Of a stretch of DNA of 64,000 bases, positions 52,061 through 63,751 are shown one piece after another. The notes beneath the pieces are model-generated. The model did not search any database. It saw nothing but the letters and a program-made list of their open reading frames with translations, and was not told the DNA's origin. The stretch is from Gammaproteobacteria bacterium. GTDB taxonomy: Bacteria > Pseudomonadota > Gammaproteobacteria > Methylococcales > Methylomonadaceae. A program made the translations under genes and the position numbers. Position 1 is the stretch's first letter, and each line of letters begins with the position of its first letter. The DNA is taken from the NCBI GenBank assembly GCA_024277935.1, contig JAJRUF010000133.1:1-64000 (forward strand), given 5' to 3'.

Positions 52061-52915
52061 TTATCGTTCTAAAATATCTAGCCCAGCATTATCAGAGACC
52101 CCTTGCTGACTATCTAGTTCCCCTCGCTGTAATCCTACAAAATCAAACAACTGAGTATCTGCCATCTGTGAGGGTGAAATATTTTGCAAACTTGAAAAAA
52201 TAGTTTCCAGTCGGCCTGGAAATTGTTTATCCCAACCCGTCAGCATTTTTTTCATTGCTTGACGTTGCAAGTTTTCTTGAGAGCCACATAAATTACAGGG
52301 AATAATGGGGAATTCCTTAATTGCGGCATATTGACTAATATCTTTTTCTTTACAGTATGCCAGCGGCCTAATTACAATATTTTGTTTATCGTCACTTAAC
52401 AACTTGGGTGGCATTGCTTTTAATTTACCCGCATAAAACATATTTAGAAAATAAGTTTCTAAAATATCATCACGATGATGCCCTAGTGCAATCTTACTTA
52501 TATTATGTTCTTTGGCAAAGGTATATAAAGTACCGCGTCTTAAACGTGAACAAAGACTGCAAGTCGTTTTACCCTCTGGAATAACACGTTTGACAATACT
52601 GTAAGTGTCATATTCAATAATATGGAAAGGAACTTCGATAGAAGTTAAATATTCTGGCAGGATGTGCTCTGGAAACCCGGGTTGTTTTTGGTCTAAATTA
52701 ACGGCAATAATTTCAAAATCAATAGGTGCTGTTTTCTGTAAATGTAACAAAATATCCAGCATAACAAAGGAATCTTTGCCGCCAGATAAGCACACCATTA
52801 TCTTATCGCCCTGCTCGACCATATTATAATCAGCAATTGCTTCGCCAACATTTCGTCGCAGTCGTTTATGTAATTTATTAAATTCAGTTTTGGATTTTTT
52901 TGCTAGAGCGGGCAT
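52061..52915 (-). CDS. ttcA: tRNA 2-thiocytidine biosynthesis protein
   Basis: [56 protein letters not shown]. Confidence 0.95.
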   Translation of the reverse strand: MPALAKKSKTEFNKLHKRLRRNVGEAIADYNMVEQGDKIMVCLSGGKDSFVMLDILLHLQKTAPIDFEIIAVNLDQKQPGFPEHILPEYLTSIEVPFHIIEYDTYSIVKRVIPEGKTTCSLCSRLRRGTLYTFAKEHNISKIALGHHRDDILETYFLNMFYAGKLKAMPPKLLSDDKQNIVIRPLAYCKEKDISQYAAIKEFPIIPCNLCGSQENLQRQAMKKMLTGWDKQFPGRLETIFSSLQNISPSQMADTQLFDFVGLQRGELDSQQGVSDNAGLDILER

Positions 52916-52962
52916 ATTTAAGAGCAGGCGAAAGGAGGATCAAAAAAGAAAAGCTACCATAC

Positions 52963-52995
52963 AAAAGGAAGAGTACTTAAATCACTCTTCCTTTT
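52963..52995 (-). terminator. Rho-independent terminator downstream of fabA-fabB
   Basis: AAAAGGAAGAGT-N9-ACTCTTCCTTTT. Confidence 0.65.
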
Positions 52996-53010
52996 ACCTT
53001 GTACCTGCTC

Positions 53011-54225
53011 TTAAGAATACCGCTGAAAAATTAACGTTGCGTTAGTTCCCCCGAAGCCGAAACTATTAGACATAATGGTATTTAATGTCACATTGTCCTG
53101 CCTTTCTCTAACAATAGGAATGCCTTCTGCGCCTGGGTCTAGTTTATTAATATTAGCCGATGCACTTAAAAAGTTTTCTTGCATCATTAATAATGAATAA
53201 ATTGATTCATTAACACCTGCCGCACCTAAAGCATGGCCTGTTAATGATTTAGTTGAACTGACACTGGGTACATTTTCACCAAATACGGTACGTAATGCTT
53301 CTAACTCACGGGTATCACCAACAGGTGTACTTGTTCCATGCGCATTTATATAATCAATTTTCCCATCAACCGTTGCCATTGCCTGTTGCATACAACGAAC
53401 CGCACCTTCACCCGAAGGTTGCACCATATCATAACCATCGGATGTGGCACCATATCCGACTAATTCGGCAATAATATTGGCACCTCGTGCCTTGGCATGT
53501 TCCAGCTCTTCAATCACTAAAACACCGCCACCACCCGCAATAACAAATCCATCACGGGTTTCATCATAAGGCCTTGACGCTGTTTCTGGCGCATCATTAT
53601 ATTTTGAAGATAAAGCGCCCATTGCATCAAACAAAACAGACATTGTCCAATGCAGTTCTTCGCCACCACCGGCAAAAACTACATCCTGTTTGCCTAATTG
53701 AATCAACTCCATCGCATGACCTATACAATGCGCACTGGTTGCACAAGCTGAACTAATTGAATAGTTCACACCTTTAATTTTAAAGGGTGTTGCCAAACAA
53801 GCTGTATTTGTACTCGACATAGTGCGAGGTACCATATAAGGCCCAACCCGTTTAACCCCTTTTTCTCGTAATATATCGGCAGCAGCAACCACATTTGAGG
53901 TTGATGGCCCCCCCGACCCCATCACGATACCCGTACGAAAATTAGAAACTTGGTCTTCAGTTAAACCTGAGTGTTCAACAGCTTGTTGCATCGCAATGTA
54001 ATTATAGGCTGCACCATCACCCATAAAGCGTTTAACTTTACGGTCAATAAACTCACTTAAATCAATATCAACAGAGCCATGAACATGACTTCTAAAGCCC
54101 ATTTCTGCATAAACATCTGCATGAACAATACCTGATTTACCTAATTTTAAAGACTCTGTGACTTCATTGCTATTATTTCCAATGCTAGAAACAATACCCA
54201 AACCTGTTACAACGACTCTTTTCAT
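53011..54225 (-). CDS. fabB: Beta-ketoacyl-ACP synthase I
   Basis: [48 protein letters not shown]; adjacent to fabA. Confidence 0.93.
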   Translation of the reverse strand: MKRVVVTGLGIVSSIGNNSNEVTESLKLGKSGIVHADVYAEMGFRSHVHGSVDIDLSEFIDRKVKRFMGDGAAYNYIAMQQAVEHSGLTEDQVSNFRTGIVMGSGGPSTSNVVAAADILREKGVKRVGPYMVPRTMSSTNTACLATPFKIKGVNYSISSACATSAHCIGHAMELIQLGKQDVVFAGGGEELHWTMSVLFDAMGALSSKYNDAPETASRPYDETRDGFVIAGGGGVLVIEELEHAKARGANIIAELVGYGATSDGYDMVQPSGEGAVRCMQQAMATVDGKIDYINAHGTSTPVGDTRELEALRTVFGENVPSVSSTKSLTGHALGAAGVNESIYSLLMMQENFLSASANINKLDPGAEGIPIVRERQDNVTLNTIMSNSFGFGGTNATLIFQRYS

Positions 54226-54235
54226 GATTAATCCT

Positions 54236-54754
54236 CTAGAAATCTTGGGTAGACGTAAATAATCCAACCTTTAAATCAGTTGCTTGATAAATTACTTTTC
54301 CATCGACTTCCATAGTCGCATCAGCAATACCCATAACCAATTTGCGCATAATGACACGCTTTAAATCTAATTTATAAGTCACTTTTTTAGCAGTAGGTAA
54401 TACTTGACCGGTAAATTTAACCTCACCACAACCCAATGCTCGGCCTTTACCTGGGCCACCAGCCCAACAAAGCCAAAACCCAATTAATTGCCACATAGCA
54501 TCGAGGCCTAAACACCCAGGCATTACTGGGTCGCCTTGAAAGTGACAATCAAAAAACCATAAATCTGGTGTTATATCAAGTTCAGCAATTATCTCACCTT
54601 TACCATACTTTCCGCCTTCATCAGTTATTTTAATAACTCGATCCATCATTAACATGGGGGGAAGTGGTAATTGTGCATTGTCGGGACCATAAAGCTCCCC
54701 TCTGCCAGATTTTAGTAACTCTTCACGCGTAAAACTATGCGGCTTTTCCATCAA
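54236..54754 (-). CDS. fabA: 3-hydroxydecanoyl-ACP dehydratase/isomerase
   Basis: [49 protein letters not shown]. Confidence 0.96.
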   Translation of the reverse strand: MMEKPHSFTREELLKSGRGELYGPDNAQLPLPPMLMMDRVIKITDEGGKYGKGEIIAELDITPDLWFFDCHFQGDPVMPGCLGLDAMWQLIGFWLCWAGGPGKGRALGCGEVKFTGQVLPTAKKVTYKLDLKRVIMRKLVMGIADATMEVDGKVIYQATDLKVGLFTSTQDF

Positions 54755-55185
54755 ATATCTACCTAGTTAATTCTTCTTATAAATACACCTGATTACCCAT
54801 AAGTTTCAGTTACTATATATTATATAGTTAAAAGAACCAATTCCACCCACTCATCAGCTCCCTCTAAAGAGGCTTTAAAGCAATAAATCGAGTGTTGGCT
54901 AAAACTTATCCGTAACCAAATAAATATGTGGCTATTATACCTTGCACATTCCCACTACGGAAATTTTTAGTAACGCAGGTAGGTAAAGCACTCTAAAAAC
55001 CGACTTTGAATACTAGGGCATGTGCTTTTTTTGAGTTGCAACTAAAGTTGAGGTTTACTGTATAAAGGACTTTGCTTATTTTTGAACGCTTCTTCGGTTC
55101 AAAAGGGCATATTCGCTACTTGAATCATCCAGGCATGGAAAGTAGCGACGATTTCTCAATCGTGGCTGCCTCCTTATTCTAACAT

Positions 55186-55243
55186 TTGGAAGTGAGGCTT
55201 TAGCCTCGCCTGACTCGTACGAGACTATAGCTCCACTTCCAAA
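55186..55243. repeat. Palindromic repeat, family C
   Basis: TTGGAAGTGAGGCTTTAGCCTCGCC...GAGACTATAGCTCCACTTCCAA. Confidence 0.65.
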
Positions 55244-55312
55244 ATTTACTATTTCGAAATGTTAAAATAATTTTGACCCTCTACTTAATATCAAACTCCA
55301 AAACTTTAGCTA

Positions 55313-56371
55313 TTAATTATCCGAATAGCCTTGTGGATTTTGAGACTGCCACCGCCACGTATCACTCACCATATCCTGAAGATTTTTTTCGGTCTTCCAG
55401 CCCAGCTCTTTGAGTGCAAGTGACGGGTCTGCATAATTTTCAGCAACATCCCCTGTACGGCGAGGAACAAATTGATAGTTTATTTTTTTTCCGGTCAAAT
55501 CTTCAAAACTCTGGATAATTTCTAACACACTATAACCACAACCTGTCCCCAAATTATAAGCTTTACAACCACCAACCCCAGTTAAATCCGCTTCAATTGC
55601 ATTAAGTGCCTTAAGGTGCCCTTTTACAAGGTCAACAACATGAATATAATCTCTAACGCCCGTCCCATCTTTTGTTGGGTAATCGTTCCCAAATACTGAA
55701 AGTTGCTTTAATTTGCCTACAGCCACTTGTGAAACATAAGGTATTAAATTATTAGGGATCCCATTAGGGTCCTCACCTATCATGCCACTTTCATGCGCAC
55801 CAATTGGGTTAAAATACCGTAACAACTTAATATTCCAAGGTATTGTTGAATTGAGCTGTTTATCGGCTGCAGATAAATCTTTAAGAATATCTTCAACCAT
55901 AGCTTTTGATTTACCATAAGGATTAGTTGCACCATAAACGGGTAAATCTTCTGAATATTGAACCGTATCAGGCTCTCCATAAACAGTGGCTGAAGAGCTA
56001 AAAATCAGGTTTTTAACATTAGCTTTCTCCATCACTTCTGTAAGAATCAAGGATCCATAGACATTATTTTGGTAATATCTTAAAGGTTGCTGGCATGATT
56101 CACCGACAGATTTTAGACCAGCAAAATGCATCACAGCATAAATATCATGCTGTAAAAATATTTGTGTTAAACCCTCTTTATTACAAATATCTGTTTCATA
56201 AAAAGTGATGCTCTTAGCGGTAATTGTTTCTACTCGATTAAGTGACTCAGCTTTACTATTAGATAAATTATCAATAACGATAACATCATATCCAGCATTT
56301 AATAATTCAACACATGCATGGCTACCTATATAACCAGCACCGCCTGTAACTAATATTGTTTTATTGTCCAT
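55313..56371 (-). CDS. galE: UDP-glucose 4-epimerase
   Basis: ILVTGGAGYIGSHACVELL; SSSATVYGEP; NPYGKSKAMVE; LLRYFNPIGAHESG. Confidence 0.95.
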   Translation of the reverse strand: MDNKTILVTGGAGYIGSHACVELLNAGYDVIVIDNLSNSKAESLNRVETITAKSITFYETDICNKEGLTQIFLQHDIYAVMHFAGLKSVGESCQQPLRYYQNNVYGSLILTEVMEKANVKNLIFSSSATVYGEPDTVQYSEDLPVYGATNPYGKSKAMVEDILKDLSAADKQLNSTIPWNIKLLRYFNPIGAHESGMIGEDPNGIPNNLIPYVSQVAVGKLKQLSVFGNDYPTKDGTGVRDYIHVVDLVKGHLKALNAIEADLTGVGGCKAYNLGTGCGYSVLEIIQSFEDLTGKKINYQFVPRRTGDVAENYADPSLALKELGWKTEKNLQDMVSDTWRWQSQNPQGYSDN

Positions 56372-56636
56372 ATTATTTTAAATTAAGTAAAAAAGGAGGT
56401 ATTAATCTATACTTTGTATGTGTTTGTGACAGCCTTAAAGTATATATTCTTAGAATCTATTTTAGACCACCAAAAGAGAATAAGGCACCGCTTTTGGTAT
56501 ATTTATTTCCAGTAAGCTTCAAAAAATAGTCTAGAGTACGGTATGATGTTAGAAATTGTCAAAATAAAGAACCTTTAATCAAAAGGTCTTATTTTAAAAA
56601 CCACCTTATTTTATGCTTTCAGCTTACGGTTTTATT

Positions 56637-59030
56637 ATGAAAAAAATATCATCAACACTTATTCTAATAGCTTTATGCCTGAATATTCTTGCTTGTGAAG
56701 AGCGGAAAAAGGGGCAATATTTAGAGCACGGAATCGCTCTTTTTGATCAAGGTAAATATAAAGAATCCGAATTAGAAATTAAAAGTGCCATCCAGGAAGA
56801 CCCTTCTCTGGCAGAACCTTACTATTACTTGGCTTTGCTAGATGAAAAAGGCAAAAAATATAAAGCAATGAAAGCTAATTTGCAGGAAGCAGTTAAATTA
56901 AACCCAGAAAAAACCAAAGTAAAATTAAAACTAAGCAAGGTACTGTTATTGTTTAATGACGTAGAAGGTGCATCAAAGGAAATAGAGGATATATTAGCTA
57001 AAAACCCTGAACAACTTGACGCTCAAGCCATCAAAGCCTCTATTTTAATTAGGCAGAAAAAAAATGACGAAGCACTGGCACTTGTTGATGATATTTTAAA
57101 AAAAGACAGTGAAAATATTGATGCATTATCATTAAAGGTAATGATGCTGATCAAACAAAAATCATTTGATCAAGCATTAGCTATATTATCACCCGCTCTA
57201 CTAAAGAACAGTGAAAATATCTCACTACATTTATTGAAAATCCAGATAGATTCGCAGAAAAATGATACTAATGCTGTGGTAGCAGACTATGAAAAACTAG
57301 TCAAAATGAAACCTGACAATATACAAATTAAATTTACTTTAGCTAAAGTCTATCAAACTGCCAAAAAACCTAAAAAAGCGGAAGAGACTTTAAATCAACT
57401 TATCCAAGATCATCCTAAGTTAATTAAACTAAAAATAGTCCTGTTAAATTTTCTTTATTCTGCCAGTGAAGAAAAAGCGATGGCTAAATTTGATAGTTTT
57501 ATTGCTACAAATAAAGACAATTATAAAAACTTAATAACACTCTCAAAGTGGCTGCTTTTAAGAAACAAGGAAAGCAAAGCTCACGATATTCTTACTTCAG
57601 CATTAGCCAATAGCAATATAGAGGATAAGGACAAAGAGCCTTTAAATCTATTTTTAGCAGAGTTAGCTTTTCGCAATAAAAATACAACAAAGGCTTTAAG
57701 CTATATAGATAAAATATTAAATAACAACTCTGAAAATAACGATGCCAAAGTCTTGAAGTCTGAAATTCAGATGTCTTTAAATCAACTAAGTGAGGCAAAA
57801 AAACTATTAGAAGAGGTACTGTGGCAAAAACCAAAAATGGATTCAGCACTTTCTCTATTAGGAAGAATTAATCAAATTCAGGGTGACTTGGATAAAGCGG
57901 CTATTAATTATGAAAGTGCTTTAAAAATCAACCCCATAAACTTGCAGGCTTTAAATTTTATCGTTAATAAAGAAGTCAGTGAGAACCACTCCCAATATGC
58001 CATTGAGATTTTACAAAGAGCGTTAAGCTTATTACCTAACAACCTTAAAATTTTAACCCAATTAGTTGAATTAAATTTTAATGCTGATAATTATGATCTA
58101 GCTGATAAATATATCACTAAAATTGGATTACAAAAAAACGGTGTATTCTTAGCTGACTATTTAACGGCAACGTCACTTCAACGACAAAAGAAATACCAGG
58201 AAGCCATTATTGCTTACAAAAATTTATTAGCTAAAGCACCTTGGTTAAAAGATGCTTTAACAGGTATGGCTGATTGTTATTTACAATTAAAGCAACCCTC
58301 AAAAATGATGACTTATTTGGATGGCTTAATCAAAAACAACCCAAACAATGTTTTTCCTATTATTTTAAAGAGCCAGCTATTAACTTCTGATAAGAAGTAC
58401 AAAAAAGCCATTAGCCTTATCAACAAAACAATAGAACAACAGCAAACCACAAAAAGCACAGCTCTTTATAGTAAGTTAGGACACTTATACAGTCTTATTG
58501 GGGACAATAAAAATAAATATAAAGCCTATCATAAAGGCCTACAAATTAACCCGAATAATATCAACATCATGCTTAACTTAGCTTCAAGCTATGAAAAAGA
58601 TCATATTTTTGATAAATCAGCTGAACTGTACGAAAAAATATTATCTATTAATCCAAGCCATAATGTGGCAAAAAACAACTTGGCAACAATACTGCTAGAC
58701 CATTTGGGGGGCACTGAAAATATTAACAAAGCCATATAAATTGTCGCCTCTTTTAAACAATCAAAACACCCCTATTTTCTAGATACTTATGGCTGGGCAC
58801 AATTAAAATCAGGTGAACTGGAAAATGCTTTAGCTATCTTTAAAAAAGTCATTATCCTTGCACCTAATACACCTGTATTTCGTTACCATTTGGCTGTTGC
58901 TTATAATCTTTTAGGTGACAAGATGTCTGCTACTTTAGAATTAAAACAGGCTCTATTTTTAGGAAAAGGAAGAAGCTTTGCAGAAAAGGTTTTAATTGAA
59001 AAATTATTAGCTAAACTAAAAAATAAATAA
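56637..59030 (+). pseudogene. PrsT-like TPR lipoprotein of XrtA/PEP-CTERM EPS locus, with an in-frame TAA at 58737-58739
   Basis: Lipoprotein signal (ILACEERKKG), many TPRs; frame continues after TAA as IVASFKQSKHPYFLDTYGWAQLKSGELENALAIFKKVIILAPNTPVFRYHLAVAYNLLGDK... to TAA 59028-59030. Confidence 0.78.
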
Positions 59031-59117
59031 TTTTTACAGAATATTTTACATTAAAGTAAAATATCTAACTATATTTAAGGTATCAAATGAATTATATTTT
59101 TATTGTGGAGTTTCAGT

Positions 59118-59777
59118 ATGTTTAGGTTTAAAACGATAGTCATACTACTATCAACGTTATTTATAATAAGTTGTGCGCACCCTCCCTTAAGTGACAAAGT
59201 AAAAATACCTGATGACTACACATATATTATTGGGCCAGGTGATAATTTAGAGATTTTTGTTTGGGATAACCCAGATATTTCAAAATCTATTACCGTTAGA
59301 CCTGATGGGAAAATTAGCACACCTCTTATTGATGATTTGCTGGTAACAGGAAAAACACCTTCTCAATTGGCAAGAGATATTGAAAAAAGTCTAAGTAAAT
59401 TTGTTAGAGACCCATTAGTTTCAGTTATTGTTAATGGCTTTCAGGGTATTTATGCCCAACAAGTTAGGGTTATAGGTCAAATCAACAGTGGCAGTAGTGG
59501 GATCTCTAGTGGTAGAGGCTCTAGTGGTGGAATATCTAGATATTCTGCAAAAACATTTCCTTATAGAAAAGAAATGACTTTATTAGACCTAATCATTCAG
59601 TTAGGTGGTATTGGACAATATGCAGATGGAAATAGGTCTAGTATTTTAAGAACAATTGACGGCAAAAAATATCAATTTGGTGTAAAAATTGATGATTTAC
59701 TTTAAGATGGTGATTTATCTGCAAATGTCAACATCTTACCCGGTGATATTCTGATTGTACCTGAAGCTTTCTTTTGA
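59118..59777 (+). pseudogene. Wza/EpsE-like polysaccharide export lipoprotein with an in-frame TAA at 59703-59705
   Basis: Lipobox IISC; YIIGPGDNLEIFVWDNPDISKSITVRPDGKISTPLIDDL; same frame after TAA: DGDLSANVNILPGDILIVPEAFF*, the expected family C-terminus. Confidence 0.8.
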
Positions 59778-59849
59778 TATTGAAAAAATATAACAAAATA
59801 TTATTAATAACCCAATTTTTAGCTTGTCGTTCAAAAATAGAAAAATTAT

Positions 59850-61373
59850 ATGTTAGATCAGTTTTCTGAAATTCTTTATTTTGCAAAAGGCATTATTCGT
59901 CATAAATGGATAATCACTGTTGTTGCTTGGGTTATTTGTATTGGTGGATGGGCATTTGTCTATAAAATGCCTAATATCTATCAATCTTCTGCCAAAGTTC
60001 ATGTTGATACCCGAACCATGCTTAGACCTCTATTGCGAGGCTTGGCTATTCAATCCGATGTTCGAGGTTTAGTTTCAATTATGAAGAAGCTTATGTTTAC
60101 TCAAGAAAACATGCTGCGAATTGCTGAAACAGCAGGCATGGATGTTAACCGCTCCTCTGAACCTAAAATTCACTCCGTTATAAATAAATTAAAAGAATCT
60201 CTTAAAATTAGTGGGGGACGCGGAGAAATGTTTTCTATTACTTATGAATCTAAAGATCCTCAGAATGCTAAAAATGTTGTTCAAGCTGTTTTATCTATTT
60301 TTTCAGAACAAGCTCAAAGCTCTACTCTAGGTGATGTAGATTCTGCTCAAAGGTTTATTGATAATCAAATTAGAGAATATGAACAAAGGCTTCGAAATGC
60401 AGAGAGAGCAAAAGAAAATTTTAAAAGAGACAATATAGGCTTACTTCCAGGACAAGCAGGAGAAGGACAGGTTAATATTATTCAAGCTGTTAGGCAGAAA
60501 ATAGAAGTTTCTAAAATGAAACTTTCTGAAATTTTATCCCGAAAACAGGTGTTAAAAAGCCAACTAAAAGAAGCACTTGCATCAGGTGAGAAATGGGGCT
60601 TAACGGGTGAGGAGGCTGATAATTCATTTGAAGGAATCCGAATTTCACAATTGAAAAAAAGAAAAAATGAATTACTACTTAAATACACAGAAAACCACCC
60701 TAATATTGCTTCTATTAACGCTGAACTCAAAGCGTTGAAAAAACGTAAAGAGGAACAGGAAAAAGAAGATGGCGCCTCATCAATGGCAATGGCTAGCCCT
60801 TATGTACAGTCGATTAAAATTGAGCTTAACAAGATTGATACAGAAATAGCAACTATTAACGCAAGAATCTATTCTCTAAAAAACAAGCTTACCAAAGAGG
60901 ACGAGCAGTTTAATACTCGCTTATCAGTAGAAACAGAAATGGAAAATCTTAATAGAGACTATGACACCATTAAAAAGAACTACCTGGCTCTAATAGACCG
61001 TAGAGAACAGGCTCGCATGTCGAGTAGCGTTGATACACAGGTTTCTGCATTAAAATTTAAAGTAGTTGACCCTGCAAATATGCCTGAGACACCATCTTCA
61101 CCTAAAAGGTTAATTTTATATTCAGCTATTTTAATTATAGGTCTTGCTGCTGGTACTGCCCTTGCACTATTAATGGTGTTTATAAACCCTTCCTTTGTAG
61201 AAGCCAAGCATTTAAGAGATGTAACGGGACTTCCTATCTTAGGGAGCGTTTCTGAAGTTGTTAGTAGTGCTCAAGCTAAGAAAAACCGTAGTCGTTTGAT
61301 TTTATTTACTTTAGCTAATACATTATTATTATTTAGCTACATTGGAATCATGATGTCAAAGACTTTTGCATAG
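59850..61373 (+). CDS. XrtA-system polysaccharide chain-length determinant (Wzz-like)
   Basis: Two terminal TM segments, coiled coil, FKVVDPANMPETPSSPKRLILY. Confidence 0.9.
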   Translation: MLDQFSEILYFAKGIIRHKWIITVVAWVICIGGWAFVYKMPNIYQSSAKVHVDTRTMLRPLLRGLAIQSDVRGLVSIMKKLMFTQENMLRIAETAGMDVNRSSEPKIHSVINKLKESLKISGGRGEMFSITYESKDPQNAKNVVQAVLSIFSEQAQSSTLGDVDSAQRFIDNQIREYEQRLRNAERAKENFKRDNIGLLPGQAGEGQVNIIQAVRQKIEVSKMKLSEILSRKQVLKSQLKEALASGEKWGLTGEEADNSFEGIRISQLKKRKNELLLKYTENHPNIASINAELKALKKRKEEQEKEDGASSMAMASPYVQSIKIELNKIDTEIATINARIYSLKNKLTKEDEQFNTRLSVETEMENLNRDYDTIKKNYLALIDRREQARMSSSVDTQVSALKFKVVDPANMPETPSSPKRLILYSAILIIGLAAGTALALLMVFINPSFVEAKHLRDVTGLPILGSVSEVVSSAQAKKNRSRLILFTLANTLLLFSYIGIMMSKTFA

Positions 61374-61389
61374 TGCCTAGAGGTATTTA

Positions 61390-62247
61390 TTGATGAATAT
61401 GTTAGAAAAAGCTTTTGAAAAGTCTAAATTACTAGAAAGCAAAAAGCTAAAAGATACAGCTTCCGAAAAAGAATATAAAAATGATTCACCCAGAACTGAG
61501 TCACCTGAATACAAAAAACCAGGTGATATTATAAATTTTGATTGGGATTATTTGCATGCACATGGTTTTATTAGGGTTGATGATTCCCACAGTAGAATTG
61601 CCGAAGAATATAGAAACATTAAAAGACCATTAGTTACCAATGCATTAGGTACTAGAAAGCGTGATATTAAAAACTCTAATTTAATTTTAATTACCAGTAG
61701 CGTTCCTGGCGAAGGAAAAACATTCACTTCAATCAACCTTGCACTTAGTATTGCAGCTGAAATGGATAAAAAAGTTTTATTAATTGATGCTGATGTAGCC
61801 AAGCCTTCCATAGCCAAAGTATTAGGTATAAAAAGTAAAATTGGTTTAATCGATTTCCTTGAGACGGATACTCTGCAGTTATCAGATATTATTTTACAAA
61901 CTGAAATTCCGGGGCTTCGAATTATTACCGCTGGAAAAAGTCATAAATTCTCAACTGAGTTATTGGCAAGCGACAAAATGATTGCGCTTTCCAAAGAATT
62001 AAGTTCACGCTACTCGGACAGGATTGTTATTTTTGATACGCCTCCACTACTAGCAACAACTCAAGCTGAAGTTTTAGCAAGTCAAATGGGACAAGTTATT
62101 TTAGTGGTGGCAGCAGAAAAAACACCTCAGAGCTTTGTTCTTGAGTCAACTAAGAAATTACAAAATTGTTCTGATATTGTGCTAGGTGTTTTAAACAAAG
62201 CACAACGAACGCTTAATGCAGGCTATTATGGTTATGGTCATTATTAA
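61390..62247 (+). CDS. XrtA-associated tyrosine autokinase (CpsD/BY-kinase family)
   Basis: SSVPGEGKTFTSINLALSIAAE; KVLLIDADVAKPS; IVIFDTPPLLA; C-terminal Tyr-rich NAGYYGYGHY. Confidence 0.92.
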   Translation: MMNMLEKAFEKSKLLESKKLKDTASEKEYKNDSPRTESPEYKKPGDIINFDWDYLHAHGFIRVDDSHSRIAEEYRNIKRPLVTNALGTRKRDIKNSNLILITSSVPGEGKTFTSINLALSIAAEMDKKVLLIDADVAKPSIAKVLGIKSKIGLIDFLETDTLQLSDIILQTEIPGLRIITAGKSHKFSTELLASDKMIALSKELSSRYSDRIVIFDTPPLLATTQAEVLASQMGQVILVVAAEKTPQSFVLESTKKLQNCSDIVLGVLNKAQRTLNAGYYGYGHY

Positions 62248-62250
62248 TTT

Positions 62251-63750
62251 ATGATGTCTCAATTAACCCGAACTATACTTTTATGCGCGTCTACAGCTTC
62301 AATAGTTGTCTATCAGCAGCCAGCATTTGCTTTAAATTGGTTAATACGCCCTAATATAAATGTTAAGCAAATTTATTCTGATAATATCACTTTATCTGAT
62401 ACCAATAGAGCTTCAGCCTTAGTAACAGAAGTAAATCCTGGGGTATTAATTAATGGTTCTTCATCCAGAAGTTCATTTGATTTAAACTATAATTTACAAG
62501 GGCTTTATAATGCTCGAGGTAGCTCCAGTGTAGAGCTTAACAATCAATTACAAATGAATTCTAATTATGAACTTGTTAAAAAAAGGTTATTTGTAGATTC
62601 CAGCTCCTCTATTAGTCAGCAAAATAATTCTAATAGGCAAATAGCTGGAGACAATATCTCAGGAAGTGGTAATAGCTCAACAATTTCAACATTTAAACTA
62701 TCCCCCTACTGGGCACCCCATTTTAAAGGGTTTGCTGATGGTGAAGTTAGATTAACCTATGATAAAGTTAGTTCATCAGGACAAAACAGCCTATCAAATA
62801 CTAATTCTTTGTCTCAAAATATATCTTTAAACAGTGGACATGATTTTTCATTATTTAGCTGGTCATTTTTATTTAACAATAGCGATAGAAACAATAGTGG
62901 AAGTGAAAATGTCAGTTTTCAGAACTCACAGTTAGAAGTAAGATACGCCATCGGTAGAAAGTATAGTATTTTTGCCCGTGCTGGCTATAGTAATAATTCA
63001 TTTGCCACTAACTCTAATAGCAGTAATAATGGTATTTCTTATACCTTTGGTGGTCAATGGGAACCAAGCCAACGTCTTAGAGTTGAAGCAGGCTATGGTA
63101 ACAATAAATTTATTACTGTTGAAATATCACCCTTTAATCGTTTGCACTGGATAAGCACCTACTCTAATAATGATATAGGGTTAAACACAGGTAATACCTG
63201 GAATACCGAGCTTAACTACAACACTCGTCGAACAGAATGGACAATACGCTACTCTGAGGATACAACAACAACCCAACAGATATTACTTGATCAACAAGTA
63301 GTAAGCACCTCAAACAACACATCCCCTTTATTTTCCCGGAACACAGCACTACCCACATTAACTAATGAAGTTTTTGTAAGCAAAACAGCTGATATTTCAT
63401 TCTCATTTCAAACAGGGAAAAGTAATATTTCAGCGAATGCCTACAGAACCTTAAGAACTTTTGAATTATCAGGTAATGATGAGAAAGTCACTGGCTTATC
63501 AACAAGCTGGAACTGGAAATTTATAAAGCGAACTAGCTCAAACCTACAAATAGGCTGGCAAAAAACCCAATCTGATGGCTTAAATAGCTTTTCTGATAAA
63601 CGGTTTAATTTCTCGGCCTCTGTCACTCGTAATATTTTATCTCGCCTAAATGGCAGTATTGAGTATCGTTTTGTAGATCAAAGTTCATCAGATAGTTTTA
63701 ATAAATATTCAGAAAATAGAATTACTGCCACTCTGACACTCCAATATTAA
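62251..63750 (+). CDS. PEP-CTERM system-associated outer-membrane beta-barrel protein (TIGR03016-like)
   Basis: Signal peptide; WLIRPNINVKQIYSDNITLSD; Ser/Asn-rich alternating strands ending in an aromatic (TATLTLQY); position in the EPS locus. Confidence 0.82.
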   Translation: MMSQLTRTILLCASTASIVVYQQPAFALNWLIRPNINVKQIYSDNITLSDTNRASALVTEVNPGVLINGSSSRSSFDLNYNLQGLYNARGSSSVELNNQLQMNSNYELVKKRLFVDSSSSISQQNNSNRQIAGDNISGSGNSSTISTFKLSPYWAPHFKGFADGEVRLTYDKVSSSGQNSLSNTNSLSQNISLNSGHDFSLFSWSFLFNNSDRNNSGSENVSFQNSQLEVRYAIGRKYSIFARAGYSNNSFATNSNSSNNGISYTFGGQWEPSQRLRVEAGYGNNKFITVEISPFNRLHWISTYSNNDIGLNTGNTWNTELNYNTRRTEWTIRYSEDTTTTQQILLDQQVVSTSNNTSPLFSRNTALPTLTNEVFVSKTADISFSFQTGKSNISANAYRTLRTFELSGNDEKVTGLSTSWNWKFIKRTSSNLQIGWQKTQSDGLNSFSDKRFNFSASVTRNILSRLNGSIEYRFVDQSSSDSFNKYSENRITATLTLQY

Positions 63751-63751
63751 T

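Noticed and set aside
53011-54754. fabB/fabA as the missing part of the polyene cluster
   Set aside because: Motifs and pairing fit ordinary unsaturated fatty-acid FabA-FabB, about 24 kb away in a housekeeping context.
27632-59705. Reassignment of TAA as a sense codon
   Set aside because: Many intact genes in the window end with TAA at expected C-termini; isolated nonsense mutation, local readthrough or sequence error is more economical.
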